Source: Mycobacterium sp. GA-1199
GTDB taxonomy: Bacteria; Actinomycetota; Actinomycetes; Mycobacteriales; Mycobacteriaceae
Length of the DNA stretch: 64,000 nt
Assembly: GCF_001500045.1 (NCBI RefSeq)
Contig: NZ_LQIX01000012.1
Coordinates: forward strand, 456,951 to 520,950
Reading direction: 5' to 3'
Shown here: positions 48,401 through 57,518 of the stretch, piece by piece
Layout of the letters: each line of letters begins with the position of its first letter
Position numbering within the stretch: the first letter of the stretch is position 1
Notes under the pieces: model-generated
What the model saw: only the letters and a program-made list of their open reading frames with translations
Databases searched by the model: none
Told to the model about the DNA's origin: nothing
Program-made: the position numbers and the translations under genes

Positions 48401-48603
48401 GTCAACGACGGTGGTGTCAGACTGATATGCGCGGGTTGGTTACCGCAAGACGATGGTTCGGCGCGAACGGTGGCTGCTCTCTAGGGACGGGCGTCACATC
48501 AGCACTTATGAATGCCGTTGTGACTCATAGCTGTAACGCAGATCCAGTTCCGCCTACCTCCACGCCGGCCGGCCGACTCCGATCAAGCCTGTGTGCTGGC
48601 CAG

Positions 48604-49685
48604 TTAGTTCAGAGCGACCAGTGACCAGCACCAGCCGGCCAGCTCGCGGGCGACCGCGACATTGGCCACCACATGATGCTTCTTGCGTTCGTTGAAACGG
48701 CGCCACTGCTGGTGTAGACGACGATTGCCGGCGTGCCCGCGTGCTTTGAGCGCGGGGTCGACCTTTGCCCAGCGAGCTCGCACCGTCGGACCGGGATTGC
48801 GATAGGCGGACCGGTGGTGCCAGGCCGCCTCGATCAGCAGTCGCCGCACGTGAGCATTGGCGGCTTTGGTGACGAGCCCTGATCTCGTGAGGTGCCCGAG
48901 GAGTACTGGGTAGGAACCAGGCCAACGTAGGCGCCGATCGAGGATCCGGTGAACCGGGTCCAGTCCCGATCTCAACGGTTAGTGCCAAGCCGGTATACGC
49001 CGAGATGCCGCGCAGACGCCCAGCCGGTCGACCAGGTCAGCCCACCGCGGTGAGGCAGCGATCGTGATGATCTGTTCGTCGAGACGGTCGCGAGCCGCGG
49101 TCGCGGTTAACACGGTTTCGAAGTGGTGGTCAAAGGCTGCCGTGGTATGAGCATCGTCGAAACGTGACCGATGCAGCCAGGTTTCGTGAACGCCATTCCG
49201 GGCCTGCCCATCTGAATACACCCGGCCGTGACGCAGCAGCAGTTTTGACAACGGTGCTGTACCCGCATCAGATCAGCGCGGGCATCCTCGCGGGCGCGGA
49301 CCAGATCGCACACCGCCTCAACGTCGGCCTTGGGAACGGTCACCGCGGTGATCCCACCAAAACGCAGCAGCCGGGTCAGATGCGCGGCATCACGGGTATC
49401 GGTCTTGACTCGTCCCCGCCTAGACGGATCAACTTCGACGGTGCAGCGACCACGCTGTCGATCTGGGCAGCAGCCAACGCCCGCGCTAGACCTAAGCGTA
49501 TAGGTTCAGCCTCATAGGCCACAGGAACCGGAGCGCGCAGGCGGCGCAACCAGCCCAGGATCTCACCGTGAACTGGGCACAACCGTGCCCGCTCGACTCG
49601 ACCCGTCTCTTCCTCCACGGCATGGGCAACCACTGAAGCGCATGCACATCCAACCCGACACTCGTACCGTAGAAACTTACCGGAG
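48604..49685 (-). pseudogene. IS110-family transposase, full length but broken by frameshifts
   Basis: Read on the minus strand, four fragments in different frames add up to a near full-length IS110-type transposase. They are FYGTSVGLDVH (N-terminal DEDD-type start, near 49670), VAHAVEEETGRVER to [10 protein letters not shown] (49376-49633), [20 protein letters not shown] (to 49107), and the Transposase_20-like C-terminus with LTKAANAHVRRLLIEAAWHHR and NRRLHQQWRRF (48604-48975). At least three frame changes make it non-functional. It lies between the oxygenase group and the methyltransferase, so mobile elements once inserted inside this biosynthetic region. Confidence 0.82.
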
Positions 49686-49937
49686 GCCTCCTGATCTGCC
49701 AGTGCGAGTGTTCACTCGATACGGCACCCCACGTCCGATTGCAGGCCGAGGCCTTCGGCCTCAAGTCGCCTTCCATACCGTCTAGGACCGGCTGATGGTT
49801 GGTTCCTAGAACCCCTACAGGCTGACCGACGACTGTCTTATCGGCCCGGTCGGTGACTTGTTGGCGTGAGCGTTACGGCCGGCTGTTAGGGTTCGGTGTA
49901 AAGGGAAGCCAAACAAGGGCCAGGGAGGTTTTTGCTT

Positions 49938-50741
49938 GTGGTAGATACGCGTATCGCTTACCGGCCCACGATGTGGAACCTGATGAAGCGGGCCACGAAA
50001 CTGTCGTACCCGTATTTCACGCGGAAGCTGGAACGCCACGACGTGGTGTTCATGAATTACGGCTACGAAACCACCCCACCCCTCGCCATCCCACTCTCTG
50101 AGGCGGATGAGGTGAACCGCTACCCCATCCAGCTCTACCACACGGTCGCCGGTCAAACCGACCTCACCGGGAAGCGCGTCCTGGAGGTGGGGTGTGGGCA
50201 TGGTGGCGGCGCCTCCTACCTCACCAGAACCCACCAACCAGCTTCTTACACAGGACTGGACCGCAACAGAAAGGGCATCGAGTTCTGCCGACGTCGCCAT
50301 CGGATGATCCCAGGATTGACGTTCACCGAAGGGGACGCCGAAGCCCTCCCGTTCCCCGACGGCTCGTTCGATGCGGTCATCAATGTGGAATCGTCGCACT
50401 GCTATCTGCACCCCGAACGATTCTTCGACGAGGTGGCCCGCGTCCTGTCTCCGGGCGGCGTGTTCCTGTATACCGATGCGTGGCCGAGGGAACGCCACCA
50501 AGACTGGAACCACTACCTCGAACAAGCCTCACTGCGCATCGAAAACCACATTGACATCAGTGCTGAAGTGCAGGCGGGCATGCTGGCACAGGCCGACAAA
50601 TACCGTGACGTCGGAAACAGTGGGGCACTGCAAATACTGTTCGGACTCAAGGGCGATCAGGACATGGCCCGCTCTCAATTTTACCGCGAGTTGGACGGCG
50701 GCGACTTCGCTTACCGCATGTGGCTACTGCAGAAACCCTGA
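49938..50741 (+). CDS. SAM-dependent methyltransferase, phthiotriol/GPL-type
   Basis: A 267-residue class I methyltransferase. SAM motif I is VLEVGCGHGGGASYLTR, then YTGLDRN, GDAEALPFPDGSFDAV and NVESSHCYLHPERF. The N-terminal part (YPYFTRKLERHDVVFMNYGYE) and these motifs resemble Rv2952, the phthiotriol/phenolphthiotriol dimycocerosate methyltransferase, and the fatty-acid O-methyltransferase (Fmt) of GPL clusters. It should O-methylate a lipid hydroxyl, plausibly that of the acyl chain attached by the starter C domain (inference). GTG at 49938 is preferred because GGGAGG ends nine bases before it; a TTG at 49932 is too close. It stands alone after the IS110 remnant. Confidence 0.87.
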   Translation: MVDTRIAYRPTMWNLMKRATKLSYPYFTRKLERHDVVFMNYGYETTPPLAIPLSEADEVNRYPIQLYHTVAGQTDLTGKRVLEVGCGHGGGASYLTRTHQPASYTGLDRNRKGIEFCRRRHRMIPGLTFTEGDAEALPFPDGSFDAVINVESSHCYLHPERFFDEVARVLSPGGVFLYTDAWPRERHQDWNHYLEQASLRIENHIDISAEVQAGMLAQADKYRDVGNSGALQILFGLKGDQDMARSQFYRELDGGDFAYRMWLLQKP

Positions 50742-51688
50742 CACACACCCCCACATGTAGTAGCAGAACAGCGGGATCGTCATATAGGCCCGGAGCGTTA
50801 GTGGTGACCCAACACCAAAAACCATAAGCCGAGGTCAGAGCGTTTCCGGCCTGGGTATCGCCATTTCAGGGCAAACGAATGCCTACTGTACTTTCATGTG
50901 CCGCACGACTTGAAACCGCTTTAGAGCAAGCACGCCTCGCTCGACATCATCCAACGTGTCGACGCGCTCTCTACCGCGATGCTTCCGGCGTACTGCAGGA
51001 GTTAGGTAGTCAGAAATGATAATCGCATCCTGACGACCGAAATGCGCGAGGCCCCAGCAAACAATCACCAACCTAGCCGACCTGCGGAAGTCTGTATATT
51101 TACGTACCGACTAGTCGTCAGCAAAGCCGATAGGGGCCGCATGGGACAGCGAAGAGCGGATGCGGATTCTTCACGAGCGGCAGCAAGTCCGTCCGTATCA
51201 GCAAGCGGGGAGCCCTCACCATCGGTGGTGAGAGTTCATGCACTCTATCGCCGCGGATGGCGTAAAGGTGAGTGGGTCCGTAGCCGGGATCTGCTGACCC
51301 TGACGCTTCTGGTCGGTGAGGAAACGTTCGACCATAAGCAACCCAGGTGCGTGAGGAGATTGCGGGAACCGCCTTCGGAACAAATAAACTATTGCGGCCA
51401 CAGCGCATTCGCGACTTGACAATACCCGCTGCTCGATCAATCGCGTGACCCAGCCATCGCTTCCGAATGTGATTCGAATCGCTCCGCAACGAGGCAAGAT
51501 CAACGATTCGGTGCTGTCCCCTGATACCCATGAGCACTGCTTGTACGCCAACGACACAGGCGTCCCCCATATGACCCTGAACCCGAACCTGTGGGTCGCT
51601 TAACGATGAGAACTCATCCTAGTCCGAACACACGACGTCCAATGAGGAGGATGCGGAGCGCTCCAGCGACAGATCACTTAGTGCAGGC
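50742..51688. other. non-coding or decayed stretch
   Basis: About 950 bp with no complete gene. One stretch (about 51439-51603, + strand) reads like the end of a protein, with RIAPQRGKIND and TGVPHMTLNPNLWVA before a TAA. It has no start, and I do not recognise the family. The frames on both strands from 51042 to 51570 overlap each other and lack starts with ribosome binding sites. Confidence 0.4.
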
Positions 51689-53200
51689 CTACATATCGCC
51701 GGCATCGATGGCTTTCTTGACTTCGTGTGCGTGCGCTACTTGCTGCGCGGTGTAGCCGATAAAGAGTGCAATGACGCCGACGATTACGGTCACTCCAGCC
51801 AACCACAGTAAGCCATAGGTGATCCCTTGGTCCAGCGCGTGCAACTGAGCGGCGTCCATGAACTTCACCGGGCCGTTGATTCCGCCCAAGGAAAGAGTGC
51901 GCGACGTGATCACGGCTTGGATCGCGACGAGCACTACCGGTCCCCCTAGGGTGGACAGCATCAGTGCGATCGCGGACGTGGGTCCGATGCGGTCATCTCC
52001 GACACTGGCGATGGCCGAGAGCATGAGGGGGAGGTTGACCAGGCCGATCCCGACGCCGCCCACGACAAGCGGCAGCACCAAGTTCGGGAAGTAAGAGACG
52101 CCCATGTTGAGCGTGAGGCCGCTGGCCACCACTGCGCCCAACACAAGCAGACCACCGGCGATCACCAGCGCTCGGGGTGGGAAGCGCATCACCAGCCGCG
52201 ACGACGCGCCCATCCCGATACCGACCGCAACGACGAACGGAATGAATCCGAGGCCGGCGTGCAGCGTGCTGTACTTCAGAACTTGCTGAACATATAGGGC
52301 AACTAGCACGGTCAGGGTGAATAACACCCCACCAGCGAAGAAGATGGTAACGAAGGTCGCCAGCCGATTGCGGTCGACGAACAAATCGAAAGGCACGATG
52401 GGGTTCTCGGCCCGGCGCTCAACCACGACGAATGCCACCAGGGAGCCTAGTGCCACTACGCCTGAACCGGTCGCCATGGCCGACATCCAGCCCTCTTGAG
52501 GCGCTACGGACACGCCGAGGACCACGGCGGCACAAATCAATGTGGCCAGCACAGCTCCAGCGACATCAAGCTTCATCCGCTCCGTCCGAGTCTCCCGCAG
52601 CGCGGCGCGCGCGAGCCAGATCACCACGAGTCCGATCGGCACGTTGACGATGAAGACGAGTCGCCATGACACGTCGGTGAGTGCCCCGCCCACCGTCAAG
52701 GCCAACACGGAGCTGATTCCTCCCATTGCGCCGAATATCGCCGTCGCAACATTGCGCCCGGGCCCCTTCGGGAATGTAGTCGCTACCAGCGCCATACAAG
52801 TGGGTGTGAGGATACCGGCAGCTATGCCCTGCACCACCCGACCCGAAAGGAGGCTGGCCGCATCCCAGGCCACCCCGCACAGTCCTGAGGCAAACGTGAA
52901 CACTGCACCAGCGATCAGAAAAGTGCGCTTGCGCCCGATCGCGTCTCCAAGGCGGCCACCCAGAAGCATCAGGCCGCCGAAGGTGAGTATGTAGGCGGTG
53001 ACCACCCAACCCCGTGCGGCGTCGGAGAGACCGAACTCGTTCTGGATCTTGGGAAGAGCGAAGACCGCGATAGTTCCGTCCATCGCCGCCACTAGGCTCA
53101 TGCCGCTGAGGGCGATGACTGCGGCAGCATACCGGCCACGCGACAGCGGAGTCTGGAGGAAGCCGCTTTTATCCCTTAGCGTGGTCGGTTCGGCGGGCAT
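51689..53200 (-). CDS. MFS exporter, DHA2 (EmrB/QacA-like) family
   Basis: A 503-residue transporter with about 14 hydrophobic segments. Motif A is GGRLGDAIGRKR; the C-terminal tail is IGYTAQQVAHAHEVKKAID. The start is ATG at 53200, with AAAGGAG seven bases upstream on the minus strand; the longer frame to 53275 has no such site. It is a paralogue of the exporter at 43928-45508, in opposite orientation. It lies downstream of the condensation-fold and glycosyltransferase genes on the same strand. Likely role: product export or resistance; substrate unknown. Confidence 0.9.
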   Translation of the reverse strand: MPAEPTTLRDKSGFLQTPLSRGRYAAAVIALSGMSLVAAMDGTIAVFALPKIQNEFGLSDAARGWVVTAYILTFGGLMLLGGRLGDAIGRKRTFLIAGAVFTFASGLCGVAWDAASLLSGRVVQGIAAGILTPTCMALVATTFPKGPGRNVATAIFGAMGGISSVLALTVGGALTDVSWRLVFIVNVPIGLVVIWLARAALRETRTERMKLDVAGAVLATLICAAVVLGVSVAPQEGWMSAMATGSGVVALGSLVAFVVVERRAENPIVPFDLFVDRNRLATFVTIFFAGGVLFTLTVLVALYVQQVLKYSTLHAGLGFIPFVVAVGIGMGASSRLVMRFPPRALVIAGGLLVLGAVVASGLTLNMGVSYFPNLVLPLVVGGVGIGLVNLPLMLSAIASVGDDRIGPTSAIALMLSTLGGPVVLVAIQAVITSRTLSLGGINGPVKFMDAAQLHALDQGITYGLLWLAGVTVIVGVIALFIGYTAQQVAHAHEVKKAIDAGDM

Positions 53201-53754
53201 ACAGTCGCTCCTTTCGCGTGCCCAACCGTCGATTGACGTTGCGCTGTCACGTCGCTCGCCGTCATAGCGGACCACGCTACAGCAATCTCAAAGTCGTCGG
53301 CCGTGAGCCCGACGAGTCAAGCGCTGTCATGTGACTTCCGGACTCAATCTATATCCGCCGACCGCGTGGTTGCCGAACTTCGGCTGCAGCCGTACGGAAA
53401 GGGATGGTGTTTATGGTTCGGGCACTGAGCCTGGCGTCGCAAACTCGCAAATCCCTCGCGAAACGTGCAGGAGTTGGAAGCGCGATAGGCTCGCGCTGAA
53501 TTTCGGGGACTCGCGGCAATGTCGAACCGAAGTAACCGTCGGTCATGACCGCAGTGCCAGGAGTGAAGTCCGCGGGGCAGTTCCGCCGGAATCGAAGAGG
53601 ATGAGCAGACTTGGCTGGAAGGGGTGGATATCGGGGCGTTTGGCGCTCTGAGCCGAATACCAGCCTAAATTATTCGCCGCCAACGAAACTAGGCTGAGGT
53701 CGCGGTGCTCTGTTTGCCTTTCGTGTCCCGCGTCGGTGCGGCACGGAAGTTTGG
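53201..53754. other. spacer without a supported gene
   Basis: About 550 bp between the exporter start and the stop of the condensation-fold gene, both on the minus strand. It presumably contains the exporter's promoter. I see no hairpin or coding frame that can be supported. Confidence 0.4.
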
Positions 53755-55173
53755 TTACTCGATCCTGCCATACAAGCCGAATTCTGCAAGCGTTCGCGCA
53801 GCCAACTCGCGTAGAGCGGGCTTTGTATTCTCAAAACCCGGTTGGTATGCGTCAACACTGATGATGAAGCTGCCGGGGATGCGTAGAGACTGCAGAATCA
53901 GTTGGCCGCCGGTTCGCTCGAGCCGTTGTCGCGATTCGTTCTGTGCAGTCACTCGTGCAGTGGCGTACTCGGCGTCAGTACCGTCGAGGCGGTTCACCAC
54001 AGAGCCGACGTCGCCGAGATTGGAACAGAACACCGGGTGCTCCGGATCAGCGGGCGTCGCATCGGCCATGCGTCTCAACGCCCGCTTCGGTGTGAACGAG
54101 AGAAGCCACGCGAGTTGCAAAGACTCGTCGCGCGTCTCCCGCACGTCTTTCAGCGCCTGTCTGATCGCTGCGCGAATATCACGCAGATCCGCGGTCACCC
54201 CGGTCGGGTCGATGCTGACGCGTGCGATCAACATCGCATTCGCCCGTGTATCACCTTCGACACGTTCGCTCACGGGCAGCTGCAGCGTGACGGCTCCGTC
54301 ACCGGCACGTTGGCGTCCCAGGTGTTCTCCGAGTTTCGCGGCGAACGCGGCAGTCAGGGTGTTACTCGTTCCGCCCAATGCCTCCGCACGGGCGTCCCAG
54401 GCTGCAACATCAAGGCGAATCGTGATGCCTGGCACGACGATAACGTCGTCGTCGGCGGGCGTACGAAGACGCGCTGGTGGTGGCGCCGGCGCTGGTTCTG
54501 GTGATTGCGCGAGTTCGCGTCGGCGCTGACGGGCGAGTCTTGCCGCTAAACGAACCGCCCGGACAACCTCGGGTCCGTCGCGCACTGTCAGCCGGCTGTC
54601 CTGTGCCACCGCGCGCAGCCGAGGACGTGAGTCCGGCGGCGGGTAGGGAAGATCGTGCGTGTTGCCCAAGAGCGCATCAATCAGGACCACGACAAGCCCG
54701 AGGCCGTCCACCAGGTAATGGGAGACGACCAGGCTGACCGCGGTGCAGCCGTCCTCCAGAGGAACGACTCCGATATGCCAACCCGGTCCGTTTTCTGCAT
54801 CGATAGGCATTTGTGAACGTTCATCGATCCAGTCGCCGAGTTCAGCGTGTGGACGGGGGCGATCTTCGACATCAATGCCCGACGGCCCACGGTCCAAGAC
54901 CCACCGATGCCAGCCGAACGGCAGCGGCGAACTCTCGATGCGCCGTCCCGCCAGGCCGTACCCCAGATTTCGGTGAAAACTCTTCACGCGCTCGACGTCG
55001 ATGGCGTGCTCGTAGACCCACACACATTGAATGACCAGGTTGCGCCCGACCGCGCGATGCTGCGTGAACAAGCCGTGGTCCATGAGTGCGAGCCGATTGT
55101 CCGGCAGCACGGACCCTGTCGCGTCAGGGCTGCCGATCGAAGTCCTTGCAACAGGGGTTCGCGCCCGCATCAT
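53755..55173 (-). CDS. stand-alone condensation-fold acyltransferase (CoA-dependent acyltransferase superfamily)
   Basis: A 472-residue protein with the active-site pattern SHYLVDG (the HxxxDG of condensation domains and PapA/WES-type acyltransferases), near residue 158. Further along are LQLPVSERV and, near the C-terminus, FCSNLGDVGSVVNRLDG, typical of this fold. It has no carrier or adenylation domain, so it should act in trans, esterifying or amidating a hydroxyl or amine with an acyl-CoA or carrier-bound acyl group. The start at 55173 (ATG, with a second ATG next to it) has GAAGG three to six bases upstream. It is downstream of the glycosyltransferase gene by about 160 bp on the same strand. 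An acyl decoration of the lipopeptide or its sugar is likely but inferred. Confidence 0.75.
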   Translation of the reverse strand: MMRARTPVARTSIGSPDATGSVLPDNRLALMDHGLFTQHRAVGRNLVIQCVWVYEHAIDVERVKSFHRNLGYGLAGRRIESSPLPFGWHRWVLDRGPSGIDVEDRPRPHAELGDWIDERSQMPIDAENGPGWHIGVVPLEDGCTAVSLVVSHYLVDGLGLVVVLIDALLGNTHDLPYPPPDSRPRLRAVAQDSRLTVRDGPEVVRAVRLAARLARQRRRELAQSPEPAPAPPPARLRTPADDDVIVVPGITIRLDVAAWDARAEALGGTSNTLTAAFAAKLGEHLGRQRAGDGAVTLQLPVSERVEGDTRANAMLIARVSIDPTGVTADLRDIRAAIRQALKDVRETRDESLQLAWLLSFTPKRALRRMADATPADPEHPVFCSNLGDVGSVVNRLDGTDAEYATARVTAQNESRQRLERTGGQLILQSLRIPGSFIISVDAYQPGFENTKPALRELAARTLAEFGLYGRIE

Positions 55174-55332
55174 CAGCCTTCGAACGCCTGGTAAGCCTCA
55201 TGACGGAGGACGACACAGCAACGGCAGACGAGGGCTTCGGCGAATCCGAACCAATTCATGGGGTGAGAATACCGAGGAGCCCAGGTGAGCGGGTGGCGGA
55301 CTCTGCGTCGCTCTTGCGGCGGTCCACTTCAA

Positions 55333-56601
55333 TCAGCATGTAGAGCGCACGCGTGCGAAGTTCTCGACGAGATCGGCAGCGGCCGAGACGCTTTCGGCGG
55401 GGCTGGTCATCTGGGTGGCGATCTCGCGGGCGCGCAAATTGTAGGTTGGAGCGAGGATGGAGCGCAGATCCGCCAGGAGTGAATCCGAGGTGGTCGTCGA
55501 AAAGCGGCGCTTTAGTCCGACTTTCAGTCGCTTGACCCGTACCCCCCAGAGAGTCTGGTCCAGGTCTGTCGAGAGGATCAACTGCGGGATTCCGGCACGC
55601 AGAGCCGCTGCCGTCGTTCCCGCGCCACCGTGGTGGACGACCGCGCGGCACGCGGGGAAGGCGGCCGCGTAATTCGTCGCGCTGACGACCTTGACATCGT
55701 CCGGATGCGCGACTTGGGACGGATCCAATCCATCGGCGCAAATCAGCGCCCGCTCGCCCAGTTTCGCGCACGCGTCGGTGATCATGGCGAGCGTGTCGGC
55801 AGCAAATTCCACCGGCACGCTGCCAAACCCGAAGAAAATCGGCGGCGTGCTCGCACCGATCCAAGAGGCAACCTCCCGATCGCTGTCCGCCGGCTGGTTC
55901 GTGGTCAATGCTCCGACGAAGGGCCGTTGGCCCTCGACATTCGCCCACTCTTCGGCCAATCCAGGAAAGCAAGCCTCTTCATAGGCCTGGAGTTCCAGCG
56001 ATCCACGTTCGGTGATCTGCCGCGTGGAGGGCAGCGTTGCCTCGGGCAGTCCCAATTCGCGGCGCTGCGCGTTCACCACCTCTCTCATCCCGCGCCAAAT
56101 CAGCCATTCGTGCGCCAGCATGATGGAGCGACGTAGTGGCGCTGGCAGGAACGAAAGAAGTTTGCCGTTGGGTCGTATCGGGAAGTAATGCAGCGTTGCC
56201 AACGGCATGTCGTAGTACTCGGCCACGTTAGCCGCGACCTCCTCGAATACGAGGCCGGTGAAGAGCAGGTCGGCGCCCTTCGCGAGTGACTTCAGCGTTT
56301 TGCTCAGTTCTTGCCAGGCCTCGGCTTTGGGTTCCCATGCTTCGCGCGACAACCTGCTCACTTCGCCAATCCGCCAGGGCTTCCGAAAGAACGTCCTGTA
56401 GAACTTCCAGTGCGCGTCGAGCATCTTGTTCGAGTCCGGACCGAAGGCGGTCGCCCTGAGTCCTATTGACTCGACGAAGCCGACCAGGTTGGGTGCGACG
56501 GCCATATGAACGTCGTGACCGCGGCGCAGCAGTTCGCGGGCAACCGCGGCACACGGCTCGACATCACCGCGCGTCCCGTAGCACGCCACCACAAACTTCA
56601 T
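55333..56601 (-). CDS. GT1-family glycosyltransferase, GPL type
   Basis: A 422-residue GT-B enzyme. The N-terminus MKFVVACYGTRGDVEPCAAVARELLRRGHDV is the signature of glycopeptidolipid glycosyltransferases (Gtf1/2/3-like). In the C-terminal half GFGSVPVE and ACRAVVHHGGAGTT are the nucleotide-sugar binding motifs of the UGT/erythromycin type. It should attach a deoxysugar to a hydroxyl, most likely a Thr/allo-Thr or the acyl chain of the NRPS product (inference from GPLs). The start at 56601 is set by family alignment; the 14-residue upstream extension is not conserved. It heads a minus-strand series with the condensation-fold gene and an exporter. A decayed relative lies just upstream (56959). 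Confidence 0.9.
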   Translation of the reverse strand: MKFVVACYGTRGDVEPCAAVARELLRRGHDVHMAVAPNLVGFVESIGLRATAFGPDSNKMLDAHWKFYRTFFRKPWRIGEVSRLSREAWEPKAEAWQELSKTLKSLAKGADLLFTGLVFEEVAANVAEYYDMPLATLHYFPIRPNGKLLSFLPAPLRRSIMLAHEWLIWRGMREVVNAQRRELGLPEATLPSTRQITERGSLELQAYEEACFPGLAEEWANVEGQRPFVGALTTNQPADSDREVASWIGASTPPIFFGFGSVPVEFAADTLAMITDACAKLGERALICADGLDPSQVAHPDDVKVVSATNYAAAFPACRAVVHHGGAGTTAAALRAGIPQLILSTDLDQTLWGVRVKRLKVGLKRRFSTTTSDSLLADLRSILAPTYNLRAREIATQMTSPAESVSAAADLVENFARVRSTC

Positions 56602-56958
56602 CGCGAGTACCGGCCTTTCATCGTCGTTTGCGGAGCCTTCCACTCTTGTTACTGAGGTGCAACGCGCCGCCGGTTGCGGCCCAACCAGGTGATGGCTGAC
56701 CGCGAAACCCGGCGGCGACTAAAAGGGAAGAGCGAACATCCCTTTTCCGTGGACTGCGCGAACTAATGCTCGGCGATATAAGCGAAGGCAGCGGCTCGAT
56801 GTCGTTCCCCTCCATCGAACTTGCCTCCTGCCATGATCAACGGCTATCAAAGCGTGTCGATTACACCAAATTCAAGACGCGCGAGACTTTCCAAAAAGCC
56901 GATTCCAGATGCATTCTCTGCCGCACGAAGCTGAAAAGGGGCATGCGTGGCTAAATCC
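56602..56958. other. spacer without a supported gene
   Basis: About 350 bp upstream of the glycosyltransferase gene, presumably holding its promoter on the minus strand. A plus-strand frame (56766-56954) has no recognisable content. Confidence 0.35.
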
Positions 56959-57095
56959 ATGAGGTTTCGTGCTGCAAGCTATGGAAGTCGTGCGACGTTG
57001 AGCCATGTGTTGCGGTCGGATGTGAATTGCGGCGTCGCGGGCATGATGTGTTTTTAGCGGTGGCGCGTGACGTGGTCGGGTTTGTTCAAGCGGCC
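56959..57095 (+). pseudogene. 5' remnant of a second GPL-type glycosyltransferase gene
   Basis: Starting at an ATG, the sequence reads [11 protein letters not shown], and after a one-base frame change it continues as [20 protein letters not shown] then [15 protein letters not shown]. This matches the N-terminal 60 residues of the intact glycosyltransferase (ACYGTRGDVEPC..., RRGHDV, VGFVESIG). Homology stops at about 57095 and no C-terminal half follows. It is a dead, truncated copy on the opposite strand to the intact gene. Confidence 0.78.
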
Positions 57096-57476
57096 ATCGG
57101 TGAATGTGGTGGCGGGGTTGGTAAGGCCAACGTGCCGTCACGGCTGGCGTCGCAACTTCGTCGCTCATAGAGTCGCGATTGGTCCTCGACGAGGTAGGCG
57201 CCGAACAGTTGCTCGGTAGAGGTGACGGATTGTTCAAGCCGGTTGGCGCGCGGAATGGCGATCCGCTGGCAGAGTGCGTTCGTCACTGACGACGAGATCC
57301 ACGCGGCCCGGGGGCGACCGCTTCCAGTTCACTGGCGGACGAGGTGATCGCCGGGCTGTAGCCGATCATTCGAGGGACCCCGTCGAAAGGCGGGGCCATT
57401 CTCGTGCATCGGTTGCGCATCGAAAACCACCCCTACCAGCAGCGCAGACTCTTGAACTGACATCCGCCAATGGGTA
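57096..57476. other. decayed spacer
   Basis: About 380 bp with no intact gene between the glycosyltransferase remnant and the acyltransferase. Short frames on both strands have no recognisable domains. It may be degraded coding sequence, but I cannot name it. Confidence 0.35.
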
Positions 57477-57518
57477 ATGTTCTCATCGCTATCTGGGGGG
57501 CAAAGGGGGAAAACTCAG

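Noticed and set aside
51118..51570. 150-residue minus-strand frame as a gene
   Set aside because: It overlaps an equally long plus-strand frame and has no motif; the plus-strand tail ending at 51603 looks more like coding debris, but has no start.
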